Assembly (NCBI RefSeq): GCF_007830495.1
Contig: NZ_VLKW01000005.1
Location: 305,641 to 369,640, forward strand
Source: Pseudoduganella flava
Lineage (GTDB): Bacteria > Pseudomonadota > Gammaproteobacteria > Burkholderiales > Burkholderiaceae_D
Reading direction: 5' to 3'
DNA length: 64,000 bases
Positions 43,805-52,847 of this stretch are shown here, in pieces; positions within the stretch are counted from its first letter, which is position 1; the number at the start of each line of letters is the position of its first letter. The notes under the pieces were generated by a model, which made no database searches, was not told the origin of the DNA, and saw only the letters and a program-made list of their open reading frames with translations. The translations under genes were made by a program, and so were the position numbers.

Positions 43805-44776
43805 GTGCAATATTTTTGCGTCACTCCTTACTTGATCCGCATTTTTTCCGACCTTCCGCGGCGCACGTTCACGCTGGTTCTGCTGGCGGGTGCGGTCATG
43901 GGCAATTGCGCCTGGGCGTCCGTCGGTGCCGGGCCGGATACGCTGGCCGTGGTGTTCCCCGATATCGGCGAGCCCTACCGCAAGGTGTTCACTGAAATCA
44001 TCGACGGCGTCGAGCAGCAGGCGCGCGGCAAGGTGCGCAGCGTGGCCGTCGGGCCCGCGCAGGACGCGGCTGAACTGCAGACGACGCTGCGCCGCACCGG
44101 CGTGCGCACGGTCATCGCGCTGGGGCGCCAGGGCCTGAAGACGGCCGGCGCCTTCGATGCGTTGGGGGTCGTCGTCGGCGGCATCAGCGCGCTGCCCGAG
44201 CAGGAGCGCTTCAGGGGCATCAGCCTGATGCCGGACCCGGCGCTACTGTTCACGTGGCTGAAGACGCTGGTGCCGGGCGTGAAACGCGTCATCGTCGTGT
44301 ACAGTCCACAACAAAGCGCCGGCGCCGTACGCCTGGCGCGCGACGCGGCGCGGGCCCAGGGCCTGGAACTTGTTGCGCTCGAGGCGCAGGACCTGGCCGC
44401 CGCCGTGCGCCGCTACGAAACGGCATTTGCCGGCATCGACGGCAAGCGCGACGCCGTGTGGCTGCCGCAGGACGCCGTCACCGCCGACGATGCCACCGTG
44501 CTGCCCCTGGTGCTGCGCGAGTCGTGGAATCGCAACGTCGCGCTGTTTTCCAGCAGCATCCTGCACGTGAAAAAAGGCGTGCTGTTCGCGCTCTACCCCG
44601 ACAACGCGGCGCTCGGCCGCGAGCTGGCCGCGCTGGCCCAGGCGCCGGATGCCACAGCGAAGATTGGCCTGCAGCCGCTACGGGCCGTCAAGGTGGCGTT
44701 CAATACCCGGACGGCCGGGCACATTGGCCTTACTGTTAATATGGAGCAACACTCTTTCGATGCAATCTTCCCATAG
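43805..44776 (+). CDS. ABC-type substrate-binding protein, orphan (copy 1)
   Basis: The 323-residue exported protein has a signal peptide (about 15-38, LVLLAGAVMGNCAWAS) and then the fold of uncharacterised ABC substrate-binding proteins (ABC_sub_bind): LAVVFPDIGEPYRKVF, IALGRQGLKTAG, VKRVIVVYSPQQSAGAVRLARDAA, and DAVWLPQDAV. There is no permease or ATPase gene nearby. Together with its paralogue next door and the membrane kinase that follows, it probably senses rather than transports a ligand. Its first residues differ between possible starts, so the exact N-terminus is uncertain. Confidence 0.82.
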   Translation: MQYFCVTPYLIRIFSDLPRRTFTLVLLAGAVMGNCAWASVGAGPDTLAVVFPDIGEPYRKVFTEIIDGVEQQARGKVRSVAVGPAQDAAELQTTLRRTGVRTVIALGRQGLKTAGAFDALGVVVGGISALPEQERFRGISLMPDPALLFTWLKTLVPGVKRVIVVYSPQQSAGAVRLARDAARAQGLELVALEAQDLAAAVRRYETAFAGIDGKRDAVWLPQDAVTADDATVLPLVLRESWNRNVALFSSSILHVKKGVLFALYPDNAALGRELAALAQAPDATAKIGLQPLRAVKVAFNTRTAGHIGLTVNMEQHSFDAIFP

Positions 44777-44813
44777 CCGCCGTTTCTGATGCTTTTAGTA
44801 AATTTATTTCTTA

Positions 44814-44843
44814 TTGGCTAAAGCATTGCGAATATACTATAGG
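44814..44843 (+). promoter_or_regulatory. Possible promoter for the second binding protein and kinase
   Basis: TTGGCT (44814-44819) and TATAGG (44838-44843) are 18 bp apart in the AT-rich 106-bp gap between the two binding-protein genes; an overlapping TATACT (44833-44838) is an alternative -10. It suggests the kinase can be expressed separately from the first binding protein. Confidence 0.35.
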
Positions 44844-44882
44844 GTGCCGGCAAGCGACGTCTGCTTGCGTTGAAAGAACAAC

Positions 44883-45995
44883 ATGATCCGTACCCGTCTT
44901 CGGCGCGCGCTGGCGTGCGCCGTCATCCTCGCCCTTTGCTGCAAAGAGGCCGTTGCGTCCCCCACGATCGAGCTGCCCGGCGTGCCCGCGCAGGCGCGCG
45001 ACACGGTCGGCGCGCTGTTTGAAACGATCGATGGCGGCATCTCGTCGATGGCCTGGCCTGCGGAAGTGAAGCACGTCACGCTGGCCCAGCTGGAGGACCA
45101 GCTGCGCCGCCCGGACGTGCGCGCGTCGATCGGCAAGGGCACGATCGCGGTGCTGTATCCGAACGTCGAGCAGCCGTTCCGCTCCGCGTTCACCAGCATG
45201 ATCCAGGGGATCGAGGAACGTACCAGCCTGCCGGTGCGCAGCTATCCCGTCGATACGCGCATCGAGGCGAACGAACTGAATGCGATGCTCAAGCAGAACG
45301 GCACCAAGGTCGTCATCGCGCTGGGCCGCCAGGGGCTGGCTGCCGCAGCGGGACTGGACCGCGACATCTCCGTCGTCGTCGGCGGCGTGCTGCTGCTGTC
45401 GGACGCCGACAACGTGGCCGGCATCAGCCTGACGCCCGACCCGGCGCTGCTGTTCGCCCGCCTGCACGCGCTGCTGCCGGACCTGCGGCGCGTGATCGTC
45501 GTCTACAACCCGAAGAATTCCGAGTGGCTGATCCGGCTGGCCCGCGAAGCGGCGCGCTCGCAGGGCCTCGAACTGGCCGCCTACGTGGCCGGCGACATGG
45601 CGCGCGCCGCCCAGCTGTACCCTTCCCTGATCTCCGGCGCGGATGGCCGGCGCGACGCCGTCTGGCTGCCGCACGACGCCACGACGGTCGAGGAAAGCAC
45701 GATCCTGCCGCTGGTGCTGCGCGAAACGTGGAACGCCGGCGTGCCGCTGTTCTCCAGTAACGTGCAGCATGTGAAGAAAGGCGCGCTGTTTGCGATGGTG
45801 CCGAACAACGTGGAGATGGGCCGCACCCTGGCCAGCTCCGCGATGGGCATGCTGAACGGCGGCAGCCGGCGCGGCAGCCTGGCGCCGTCGCGCACGTTGC
45901 AGACGGCGATCAACGTGCGCACCGCCAGCCACATGGGCCTGCAGCTCGGCCACCAGCAGCAGCGCAGTTTCGACTTCGTGTTCCCGCAGCCGTAA
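44883..45995 (+). CDS. ABC-type substrate-binding protein, orphan (copy 2)
   Basis: This 370-residue exported protein is a paralogue of the product of 43805-44776: TIAVLYPNVEQPFRSAF, IALGRQGLAAAAG, LRRVIVVYNPKNSEWLIRLAREAA and DAVWLPHDAT align directly. A signal peptide covers residues 1-25. It has an extra N-terminal segment of about 60 residues. The stop is 1 nt from the start of the giant hybrid kinase, so the two are co-translated. The likely role is to bind a periplasmic ligand and present it to the kinase sensor domain. The ligand is unknown. Confidence 0.85.
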   Translation: MIRTRLRRALACAVILALCCKEAVASPTIELPGVPAQARDTVGALFETIDGGISSMAWPAEVKHVTLAQLEDQLRRPDVRASIGKGTIAVLYPNVEQPFRSAFTSMIQGIEERTSLPVRSYPVDTRIEANELNAMLKQNGTKVVIALGRQGLAAAAGLDRDISVVVGGVLLLSDADNVAGISLTPDPALLFARLHALLPDLRRVIVVYNPKNSEWLIRLAREAARSQGLELAAYVAGDMARAAQLYPSLISGADGRRDAVWLPHDATTVEESTILPLVLRETWNAGVPLFSSNVQHVKKGALFAMVPNNVEMGRTLASSAMGMLNGGSRRGSLAPSRTLQTAINVRTASHMGLQLGHQQQRSFDFVFPQP

Positions 45996-45996
45996 C

Positions 45997-48900
45997 ATGT
46001 TCGACAAATACCTGCGCCGCACCGCGTTCGGCCTGCAGCTGTCGGTGATCGTCTCGGCGGCGATCCTGGGGCTGGCGCTGTTCTCGTCGCTGATGAACTC
46101 GATGCAGGCAAGCTCGCGGATGCGCGACTACTTCATCGGCCAGGGCCAGCGCATCGCCGACACGTTCGCCCGCCAAAGCACGCTGGCCTTGCTGTTCCAC
46201 TCGCCGGAAAACGCCCGCGACGTCGTCGGCAGCACCCTGGCCTTCCCGGACGTGACGGGCGTGCAGATCACCGACGCGAAGAACCGCGTGCTGCTGTCGC
46301 AGGCGCATGGCGGCAAATGGGTGCTGCCGCCGCCCGTCGACGCCGCGCCGGAACGGGCCCGCCTGATCGCCGAGAACGGCGATGCGTGGCTGTTCGCCGC
46401 GCCCGTGCTGGGCGGCCAGACGGAAGCCTCGCCGTTCGACATGCAGGAACAGAAACCGCAGCTGCTCGGCTACGTCCACGTGCAGGTCGGCAAAGGCACG
46501 CTGAACAAGCTCACATGGTCGCTGATGCTGGGGAACCTTGCGATCACGTTCTCCGTCGCGGCGATCCTGCTCGTCACCGTGCGCCTGTTGACGCGGCGGA
46601 TGACGAATCCGCTGGCCGCGCTGTCGAACCTGATGCGGCGCGCCCGCGCCGGCGAGTCGCAGTTGCGCGCCGAGGCGGCCGGCCCGCGCGAACTGATCGA
46701 CATGGCCCATGCGTTCAACCAGATGATGACGGTGCTGGAAGAGCGCGAGCAGGAGCTGAAGGAGTCGCGCGACGCGGCCGTCAACATGGCGCAGGTCAAG
46801 GCGCAGTTCGCGGCTACCGTCAGCCACGAGGTGCGCACGCCGCTGAACGGCGTGGTCGGCATGCTCGACATGCTGCGCGAGATGGAACTGACGCCGCGCC
46901 AGCAGGAATGCGTGGATGTGGCGTGGAACGCGTCGCGCACGCTGATTGAACTGATCAACAACATCCTCGATTTTTCGAAAATGGACGCGGGCAAGCTCGC
47001 GCTGCAGGAATCGGACTTCGAGCTGGCCAAGCTGCTGGCCGAGACGATCGAGCTGGTGGCGCGCCCGGCGCACCAGAAAGGCGTGGCGATCGGCTACGAC
47101 GTGGCGCCGGGCGTGCCGGCGGCGATCCACGCGGACGCGCTGCGCCTGCGCCAGATCCTGATCAACCTGCTCGGCAACGCCGTCAAGTTCACCGAGCGCG
47201 GCGAAGTGACGGTGCGGGTCAACATGCCGACCGCGGACACACTGCGCTTCATCGTGCGCGACACGGGCATCGGCATGAGCGAGGACGTGCAGCGCATGCT
47301 GTTCGAATCGTACGTCCAGCCCGATCCGTCCACGACGCGCCGCTTCGGCGGCACGGGCCTGGGCCTGGCGATCTGCCGCCAGCTGACCACGTTGATGGGC
47401 GGCGAGATCGGCGTCACCAGCACGTTCGGCGAAGGCACGACGTTCGAATTCACGATCCGCTGCGCGGCCGCGCTGCTGCAGCCGGAACCGCCGGCGGCCG
47501 CACGGCTGCCGGCGCTGCCAGGACCCAGCGCGCCGTATCGGGTGCTGGTCGCCGAGGACAACCGCACCAACCAGATGGTGGCGGCCGGCATGCTGTCGCT
47601 GCACGGCTGCGTGTGCGAGTTCGCGTCGAACGGCCGCGAAGCCATCGAGGCGGCGCAGGGCGCCCGCTTCGACCTGATCCTGATGGATTGCAGCATGCCG
47701 GAGATGGACGGCTACGAAGCCACCGCCCACATCCGCGTGTTGGAACAGGCGCTGGGCCGGCGCACGCCGCTCGTCGCGATGACGGCGAACACGCAGCGCG
47801 GCGATGCCGAGAAATGCCTGGCCGCCGGCATGGACGATTACCTGGCCAAGCCGATCACGCTGGTCGAGCTGCGCCAGAAGCTGGAGCGCTGGCTGCCCCA
47901 CGCGGACGAGGCGCTGCCGCCCGTCGTGCACGAAGCGCACACGGGCACCGTGCCGAACCAGGACGGCGTCATCGACCGCGCCGTGTTCGACAAGCTGCGC
48001 GAAATTCTGGGGCCGGCGCTGCCGCAGGCCGTCGAGCCGTTCCTCGAAGACGCGCCCGTGTACCTGGCCGAACTGGAACAGGCGCTGATCGCGGAGAACG
48101 CCCCCATCGCCCGGGCCCGCGCCCACGCGCTGAAAGGCGCGGCCGGCAACCTGGGCGCCTATGCCCTCGCCTCGCTGGCGCAGGAAGCGGAACACCTGGC
48201 GACCCAGGACGACACGGCGGCGATCAAGCCGCTGCTGCCGGCGCTGCGCGAGGCGCATGCGGCCGTCGACCGGCTGCTGCGCGCGGAAGTCGATACGCCG
48301 CAGGCCGACAGCGAACTGCCGCTGGCGGCCCAGGCCCACGTGCTGATCGTCGACGACGACCGCAGCACCCGCACCACATTGCGCCACACGCTGCAGCGCG
48401 ACGGCTTCCTCGTCGAGGAGGCCGAGGATGGCGCGCAGGCGCTGGCGATGCTGCCGCGCTGCCAGCCGGACGTGATCCTGATGGACGCGGTGATGCCCGT
48501 GATGGACGGCTTCGAAGCGTGCGCGCGGCTGCAGGACATGCCGGGCGGCAGCGGGATTCCCGTGCTGATGATCACGGCGCTGCAGGACAACACGTCCGTC
48601 GAGCGCGCGTTCGCGGCCGGCGCCTCCGACTACATTCCGAAGCCGATCCACTATGCCGTGCTGTCGCAGCGGGTGCGCCGCATCATCGAGGCCAATCGCG
48701 CCGAGAAGAAGATCCGCCACCTGGCCTACAACGACCTCCTGACCGGGCTGCCGAACCGCACGCTGTTCTTCGAGCTGCTGGCCCAGGGCATCGAGCGCGC
48801 GGGACAGCACCAGCAGCAGCTGGCCGTGCTGTTCATGGACCTGGACCGCTTCAAGTACGTCAACGACAACCTGGGCCACGACGTGGGCGACCGCCTGCTG

Positions 48901-50013
48901 GTGGCTGTCGCCAAGCGGGTGCGCCAGAGCGTGCGCAACGTCGATGCGGTGGCGCGGCTGGGCGGCGACGAATTCACCGTCGTGCTGGGCGACCTGGATG
49001 GCCCGGCCGGGGCGGCCGCCGCCGCGCATGCGATCTGCCGCGCGCTGGAAAGCCCGTTCCAGATCGACGGCCACGACATCTTCGTCACCAGTAGCGTCGG
49101 CATCGCGATGTACCCGCACGACGGTACCGACGTCGCCACGCTCGTCAAGCATGCGGACAGCGCGATGTACCGCGCCAAGCGCACCAATACCGGATTCAAG
49201 TTCTACGAAGCGTCGATGGAACAGTCGATTTCCGAGCACGTGCGGCTCGAGAGCGACCTGCGCCGCGCGCTGGAGCAGGAGCAGCTGGAGGTCTACTTCC
49301 AGCCGCAGGCGACCGTCGAAGCGGGCCGCATCGTCGCGATGGAAGCGCTGGTGCGCTGGCGCCATCCGACGCGCGGCATGGTGCCGCCCGCCGAGTTCAT
49401 TCCGCTGGCCGAGGAGACGGGCCTGATCAATCCGCTGGGCGACTGGGTGCTGCGGCGCGCGTGCGCCCAACTGCAGCGCTGGATCGCCGACGGCCTGCCG
49501 CCGCTGCGCGTCGCCGTCAACCTGTCCGTGCGCCAGTTGCTGCAGCGGGGCTTCGCCGACACGGTGCGCCAGGTGCTGGCCGAGACGCGGCTGCCGTCCC
49601 ACCTGCTGGAGCTGGAGATCACCGAAAGCACGCTGATGGAAAACGCGCAGGATACGCTGGCCGCGCTGCATGCGCTGCGCGACCTGGGCGTGCGGCTGTC
49701 GATCGACGACTTCGGCACGGGGTACTCGTCGCTGTCGTACCTGAAGCGCTTCCCCGTCGACATCATCAAGATCGACCGCTCGTTCGTGCGCGACGTGCCG
49801 CAGGACGTCGACGACGCCGCCATCGTCACGGCGATCATCGCGCTGGCGCACAGCCTGCGCCTGGAAGTCGTGGCCGAGGGCGTCGAAACGGAAGCCCAGC
49901 TGCACTTCCTGCAGGCGCGCGGCTGCGACCTGCTGCAGGGTTATCTGCTCAGCCCACCGGTGCCGGCGGCGCAGTTCGCGCAGCTCGTCGCCGAGCGGGA
50001 AGCCGCCGCCTGA
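45997..50013 (+). CDS. Giant hybrid histidine kinase with phosphorelay, GGDEF and EAL domains
   Basis: The 1338-residue inner membrane protein combines sensing, phosphorelay and c-di-GMP turnover. Order: span 1 (about 15-35), periplasmic sensor (35-165), span 2 (about 170-190), HAMP, HisKA with H277 (VSHEVRTPLNG), HATPase, REC1 with D564 (LMDCSMPEMDG), HPt with H710 (AHALKGAAGNLG), REC2 with D830 (LMDAVMPVMDG), GGDEF with GGDEF at 989-993 and an RNVD I-site at 980-983, and EAL (E1116 in MEALVRW, DDFGTGYSSL, VAEGVETE). All key residues look intact, so both synthesis and breakdown of c-di-GMP are possible. The adjacent binding proteins probably supply the signal. Confidence 0.92.
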   Translation: MFDKYLRRTAFGLQLSVIVSAAILGLALFSSLMNSMQASSRMRDYFIGQGQRIADTFARQSTLALLFHSPENARDVVGSTLAFPDVTGVQITDAKNRVLLSQAHGGKWVLPPPVDAAPERARLIAENGDAWLFAAPVLGGQTEASPFDMQEQKPQLLGYVHVQVGKGTLNKLTWSLMLGNLAITFSVAAILLVTVRLLTRRMTNPLAALSNLMRRARAGESQLRAEAAGPRELIDMAHAFNQMMTVLEEREQELKESRDAAVNMAQVKAQFAATVSHEVRTPLNGVVGMLDMLREMELTPRQQECVDVAWNASRTLIELINNILDFSKMDAGKLALQESDFELAKLLAETIELVARPAHQKGVAIGYDVAPGVPAAIHADALRLRQILINLLGNAVKFTERGEVTVRVNMPTADTLRFIVRDTGIGMSEDVQRMLFESYVQPDPSTTRRFGGTGLGLAICRQLTTLMGGEIGVTSTFGEGTTFEFTIRCAAALLQPEPPAAARLPALPGPSAPYRVLVAEDNRTNQMVAAGMLSLHGCVCEFASNGREAIEAAQGARFDLILMDCSMPEMDGYEATAHIRVLEQALGRRTPLVAMTANTQRGDAEKCLAAGMDDYLAKPITLVELRQKLERWLPHADEALPPVVHEAHTGTVPNQDGVIDRAVFDKLREILGPALPQAVEPFLEDAPVYLAELEQALIAENAPIARARAHALKGAAGNLGAYALASLAQEAEHLATQDDTAAIKPLLPALREAHAAVDRLLRAEVDTPQADSELPLAAQAHVLIVDDDRSTRTTLRHTLQRDGFLVEEAEDGAQALAMLPRCQPDVILMDAVMPVMDGFEACARLQDMPGGSGIPVLMITALQDNTSVERAFAAGASDYIPKPIHYAVLSQRVRRIIEANRAEKKIRHLAYNDLLTGLPNRTLFFELLAQGIERAGQHQQQLAVLFMDLDRFKYVNDNLGHDVGDRLLVAVAKRVRQSVRNVDAVARLGGDEFTVVLGDLDGPAGAAAAAHAICRALESPFQIDGHDIFVTSSVGIAMYPHDGTDVATLVKHADSAMYRAKRTNTGFKFYEASMEQSISEHVRLESDLRRALEQEQLEVYFQPQATVEAGRIVAMEALVRWRHPTRGMVPPAEFIPLAEETGLINPLGDWVLRRACAQLQRWIADGLPPLRVAVNLSVRQLLQRGFADTVRQVLAETRLPSHLLELEITESTLMENAQDTLAALHALRDLGVRLSIDDFGTGYSSLSYLKRFPVDIIKIDRSFVRDVPQDVDDAAIVTAIIALAHSLRLEVVAEGVETEAQLHFLQARGCDLLQGYLLSPPVPAAQFAQLVAEREAAA

Positions 50014-50025
50014 GCGGCTTGCCAG

Positions 50026-50060
50026 GGCGCTGTTCGCCGCCGCTCGAACAGCGCCTTTGT
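50026..50060 (+). terminator. Strong stem-loop after the kinase gene
   Basis: GGCGCTGTTCG (50026-50036) pairs perfectly with CGAACAGCGCC (50045-50055) around 8 nt and is followed by TTTGT. It starts 13 nt after the kinase stop. The T tract is short, so termination may be partial. Confidence 0.55.
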
Positions 50061-50110
50061 CAAGGGCGCTGTGCCCCGGCCGTGTTGGAACGAACTGAAC
50101 TTCCCGGCTG

Positions 50111-50572
50111 TTGTGTTGTCTCAGCTGTATCGACGGCAGCGATACGGGAGCATGACTGCATCCTCGTCGCGCGCGATCGCGGCGGGAAGACGCGGGACTG
50201 GTGGACGGGGCGCGGCCGCGTCACCGGCAAGCAGCTGTCTTCGTGCCTGCCGAAGGCACTGGATACGGACGCCGTGCTGGTGACCGATGGCGCCGACGCC
50301 TACCGCGCCTCCATCGCTGCCCATCCGTTGACCACGTGGCGCTGAACCTCGCGCGCGATATCCGGAAACGCGACCCCTACCACCTGCAGAACGTGAACCA
50401 CTATCGCAGCCGCTTCAAGACGTGGCTGCGCACGTTCCTCGGCGTGGCGAGTCGCTACCTGCCGAACTACCTGGGCTGGCGCCATGCACTGGGCGGCGGC
50501 CGGATCACGACGCCGGCGGACCTGCTGAAATCCGCGCCGGGCTGGCGCACCCGCGCGGCAGCGGCGTGCTGA
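50111..50572 (+). pseudogene. Decayed IS1595-type (ISXO2-like) transposase remnant
   Basis: Two frames together give the C-terminal part of an ISXO2-like DDE transposase. The first, ending at 50345, reads ILVARDRGGKTRDWW and DAVLVTDGADAYRA. The second, from about 50330 to 50572, reads NLARDIRKRDPYHLQNVN, FKTWLRTFLGVASRYLPNYL and GWRHAL. A frameshift near 50335 separates them, and the N-terminal half is missing. It is therefore non-functional. I could not assign inverted repeats or a target duplication with confidence, though a GCGCTG/CAGCGC motif recurs at 50027 and 50636. Confidence 0.75.
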
Positions 50573-50986
50573 GTAACCGCGAAACCGCGGCATGCGGACC
50601 TACCCCGGCCTCGGAATCCAACAGGGTCGGGTGACAGCGCCTTTGTTAAATCGGCCGGCATATTTTTTTAAAAACTCCACCGCCACCGACACCGCTACAT
50701 TCCCTCCCGTTTCCGCTTGTATTCCCGACGCGCGCCGTGCTGTCGCGCGCCCATCCGGCTGCCCCGCCCCTCTGGATTCCCGCCCTGCGCCCGGCCGCCG
50801 CACCAGCTTGTTTCCGTTCGCCCGGAAATTTCTTTTTAGTAATTTTTATATCCGGCGAGCAATTCTCACCAAAATACGCTATCATTCCGCACCGCAGCAA
50901 AATTCCGTTCATTAACAAAGAATAACTTCGATGGCCCGCACCGGCGAACCCGGCGCGGCCGCTGTCCATTTAACTGGGAATTCAGC
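50573..50986 (+). promoter_or_regulatory. Gene-free leader before the ThDP/citrate-synthase-like operon
   Basis: No gene is supported in this 414-bp stretch. It shifts from GC-rich to distinctly AT-rich at about 50820-50930, where the promoter of the following operon should lie. TATCAT at 50879-50884 is a possible -10 with no clear -35. The ribosome binding site of the next gene is weak (GGGAA). Confidence 0.35.
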
Positions 50987-52846
50987 ATGTTCGACACGAC
51001 CGTCGCGCCGTCACAAGCCGCGCGCCCGCAGCAGCACTCCGCATCCCTCGACATGGCCGACCTCTTGGTCGCCTACCTGGAACAACTTGGCATCGACTAC
51101 GTCTTCGGCATTCCCGGCGGCGCCATCGAGCCGCTGTACAACGCCATCGCGCGCAACCAGCGCCGTGGCGGCAACCTGTCGCACATCGTCGCGCGCCACG
51201 AGGCCGGCGCGGCGTTCATGGCCGACGGCTATGCCCGCGAGACCGGCAAGATCGGCGTCTGCGTGGCCACGTCCGGCCCCGGCGCGACGAACCTGATCAC
51301 CGCCGTCGCCACGTCCTACGGCAACGACGTGCCGCTGCTCGTCATCACGGGCCAGCCCGCGCTGCCGTCGTTCGGCAAGCACGGCCTGCAGGAATCGGCC
51401 TGCACTGGCATCGACGTGATGGCGATGTTCCGCCACTGCACGCGCTACAACTCGCTCGTGTCGCATGCCATGCAGCTGGAATGGAAGCTGATCACCGCAC
51501 TGCAGCACGCGATGCGCGCGCCGCGCGGGCCCGTGCACCTGTCCGTGCCGGTGGACGTGTTCCGCGCTCCCGCCCTGCAGCAAAAGCCCACGTACGACCT
51601 GAACGCGCTGCTGCAACCGGCGGAACTGGTCGACGACGGCGCCATCGAACGCCTGCGCCAGATGCTGGCGGACAGCCGCAAGGTCGTGATGCTGATCGGC
51701 GGCGCCTGCGGCGACGCGATCCACGCGATCCTGCAATTCGCCGTGCTGAAAGGCGCCACGTTCGTCACGACGCCGGACGGCAAGGGCCTCGTCAGCCCGC
51801 AGCACCCGCTCTATCGCGGCGTGTTCGGCTTTGGCGGCCACGCCGCCGCCGAGATGGCGCTGCGCGATCCCGAAGTGGACATGATCCTGGCGATCGGCTG
51901 CAGCATGGGCGAATGGAACACGGGCGGCTGGAACGCCAGCCTGCTCAACGAGCGCCTCGTGCACATCGACGAATCGGAAGAACACCTGGCCCGTACGCCG
52001 ATGGCGCGCGCCCACCTGCGCGGCAGCCTGCTGCCGATCTTCACGCGCCTCGTCGAACGCACCCACCAGGTGCGCCGCGACGCCGTCATCGAGTTCGAAC
52101 GCCGCCGCACGGCCCGCACGCTGGATGCGATCGACTGGGAACCGGACAGCATGCTCGACTCCGCGGCCGCCTTCACCAGCGATGCCGCGCCCGTCAAGCC
52201 GCAGCGCCTGATGCGCGAGCTGTCGCTCATGTTCCCACCCAGCACCCGCTTCTTCGCCGATGCCGGCAACAGCGTGGCCTGGGCCGCCCACTACCTGCAG
52301 CCGCACGACCGCCGCCTGGGCGAGCGCCGGCTGGAGGAAGGTCCGGCCCAGCGCAAGCGCAGCGCGGGCCGGCGCCGCAGCAACGGCGGCTGGCTGCGCC
52401 TGACGAGCCACTTCGCGCCGATGGGCTGGGCGATCGGCGCCGCCGTCGGGACGGCGGCCGCCAATCCGGACGTGCCGGTCGTCTGCATCACCGGCGACGG
52501 CAGCATGCTGATGAGCGGCCAGGAACTGTCGGTGGCTGTCGCCGAGCAGCTGTGCGTGATCTTCGTCGTGCTGAACGACGGCGCGCTGGGCATGGTCAAG
52601 CACGGCCAGCGCCTCGGTGGCGGCGAGCGGATCGGCTATGCACTCCCGCCGACCGACTTCGCGATGCTGGCCCGTTCGCTGGGCGGCCAGGCGTTCACGA
52701 TCCGTTCGCCCGCTGACCTGGAAGCGCTGGACATGCAGGCCATCTGCAACCACCCCGGCCCGACCATGCTGGACGTGCACATCGACGGCGAGGAAGTGCC
52801 GCCGATGGCCAGCCGCCTGCGCGTGCTGCTGGACGACGGAGCCTGA
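50987..52846 (+). CDS. Thiamine-diphosphate-dependent enzyme, acetolactate-synthase-like
   Basis: The 619-residue enzyme belongs to the acetohydroxyacid synthase/pyruvate oxidase superfamily. The N-terminal domain has FGIPGGAIEPLYNA and the cofactor-activating Glu in RHEAGAAFMADGYAR. The C-terminal domain has the ThDP/Mg motif from GDGSMLMSGQE to LNDG. A basic insert (GERRLEEGPAQRKRSAGRRR, about residues 445-464) just before the C-terminal domain is unusual. No regulatory small subunit is nearby, which argues against valine/isoleucine synthesis. The stop is 1 nt from the next gene, so it is coupled to two citrate-synthase-fold proteins. It may make or cleave a 2-keto acid-derived metabolite. 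Confidence 0.85.
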   Translation: MFDTTVAPSQAARPQQHSASLDMADLLVAYLEQLGIDYVFGIPGGAIEPLYNAIARNQRRGGNLSHIVARHEAGAAFMADGYARETGKIGVCVATSGPGATNLITAVATSYGNDVPLLVITGQPALPSFGKHGLQESACTGIDVMAMFRHCTRYNSLVSHAMQLEWKLITALQHAMRAPRGPVHLSVPVDVFRAPALQQKPTYDLNALLQPAELVDDGAIERLRQMLADSRKVVMLIGGACGDAIHAILQFAVLKGATFVTTPDGKGLVSPQHPLYRGVFGFGGHAAAEMALRDPEVDMILAIGCSMGEWNTGGWNASLLNERLVHIDESEEHLARTPMARAHLRGSLLPIFTRLVERTHQVRRDAVIEFERRRTARTLDAIDWEPDSMLDSAAAFTSDAAPVKPQRLMRELSLMFPPSTRFFADAGNSVAWAAHYLQPHDRRLGERRLEEGPAQRKRSAGRRRSNGGWLRLTSHFAPMGWAIGAAVGTAAANPDVPVVCITGDGSMLMSGQELSVAVAEQLCVIFVVLNDGALGMVKHGQRLGGGERIGYALPPTDFAMLARSLGGQAFTIRSPADLEALDMQAICNHPGPTMLDVHIDGEEVPPMASRLRVLLDDGA

Positions 52847-52847
52847 C

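Noticed and set aside
45910..49905. 1331-residue open frame on the minus strand opposite the hybrid kinase
   Set aside because: It is the antisense shadow of a GC-rich gene: Arg/His/Gln-rich text with no domain, while the plus-strand frame has every kinase, REC, GGDEF and EAL motif.
50987..52846. Branched-chain amino acid acetolactate synthase (ilvB/ilvI)
   Set aside because: No small regulatory subunit or ilvC is adjacent, an atypical basic insert is present, and it is coupled to citrate-synthase-like genes.
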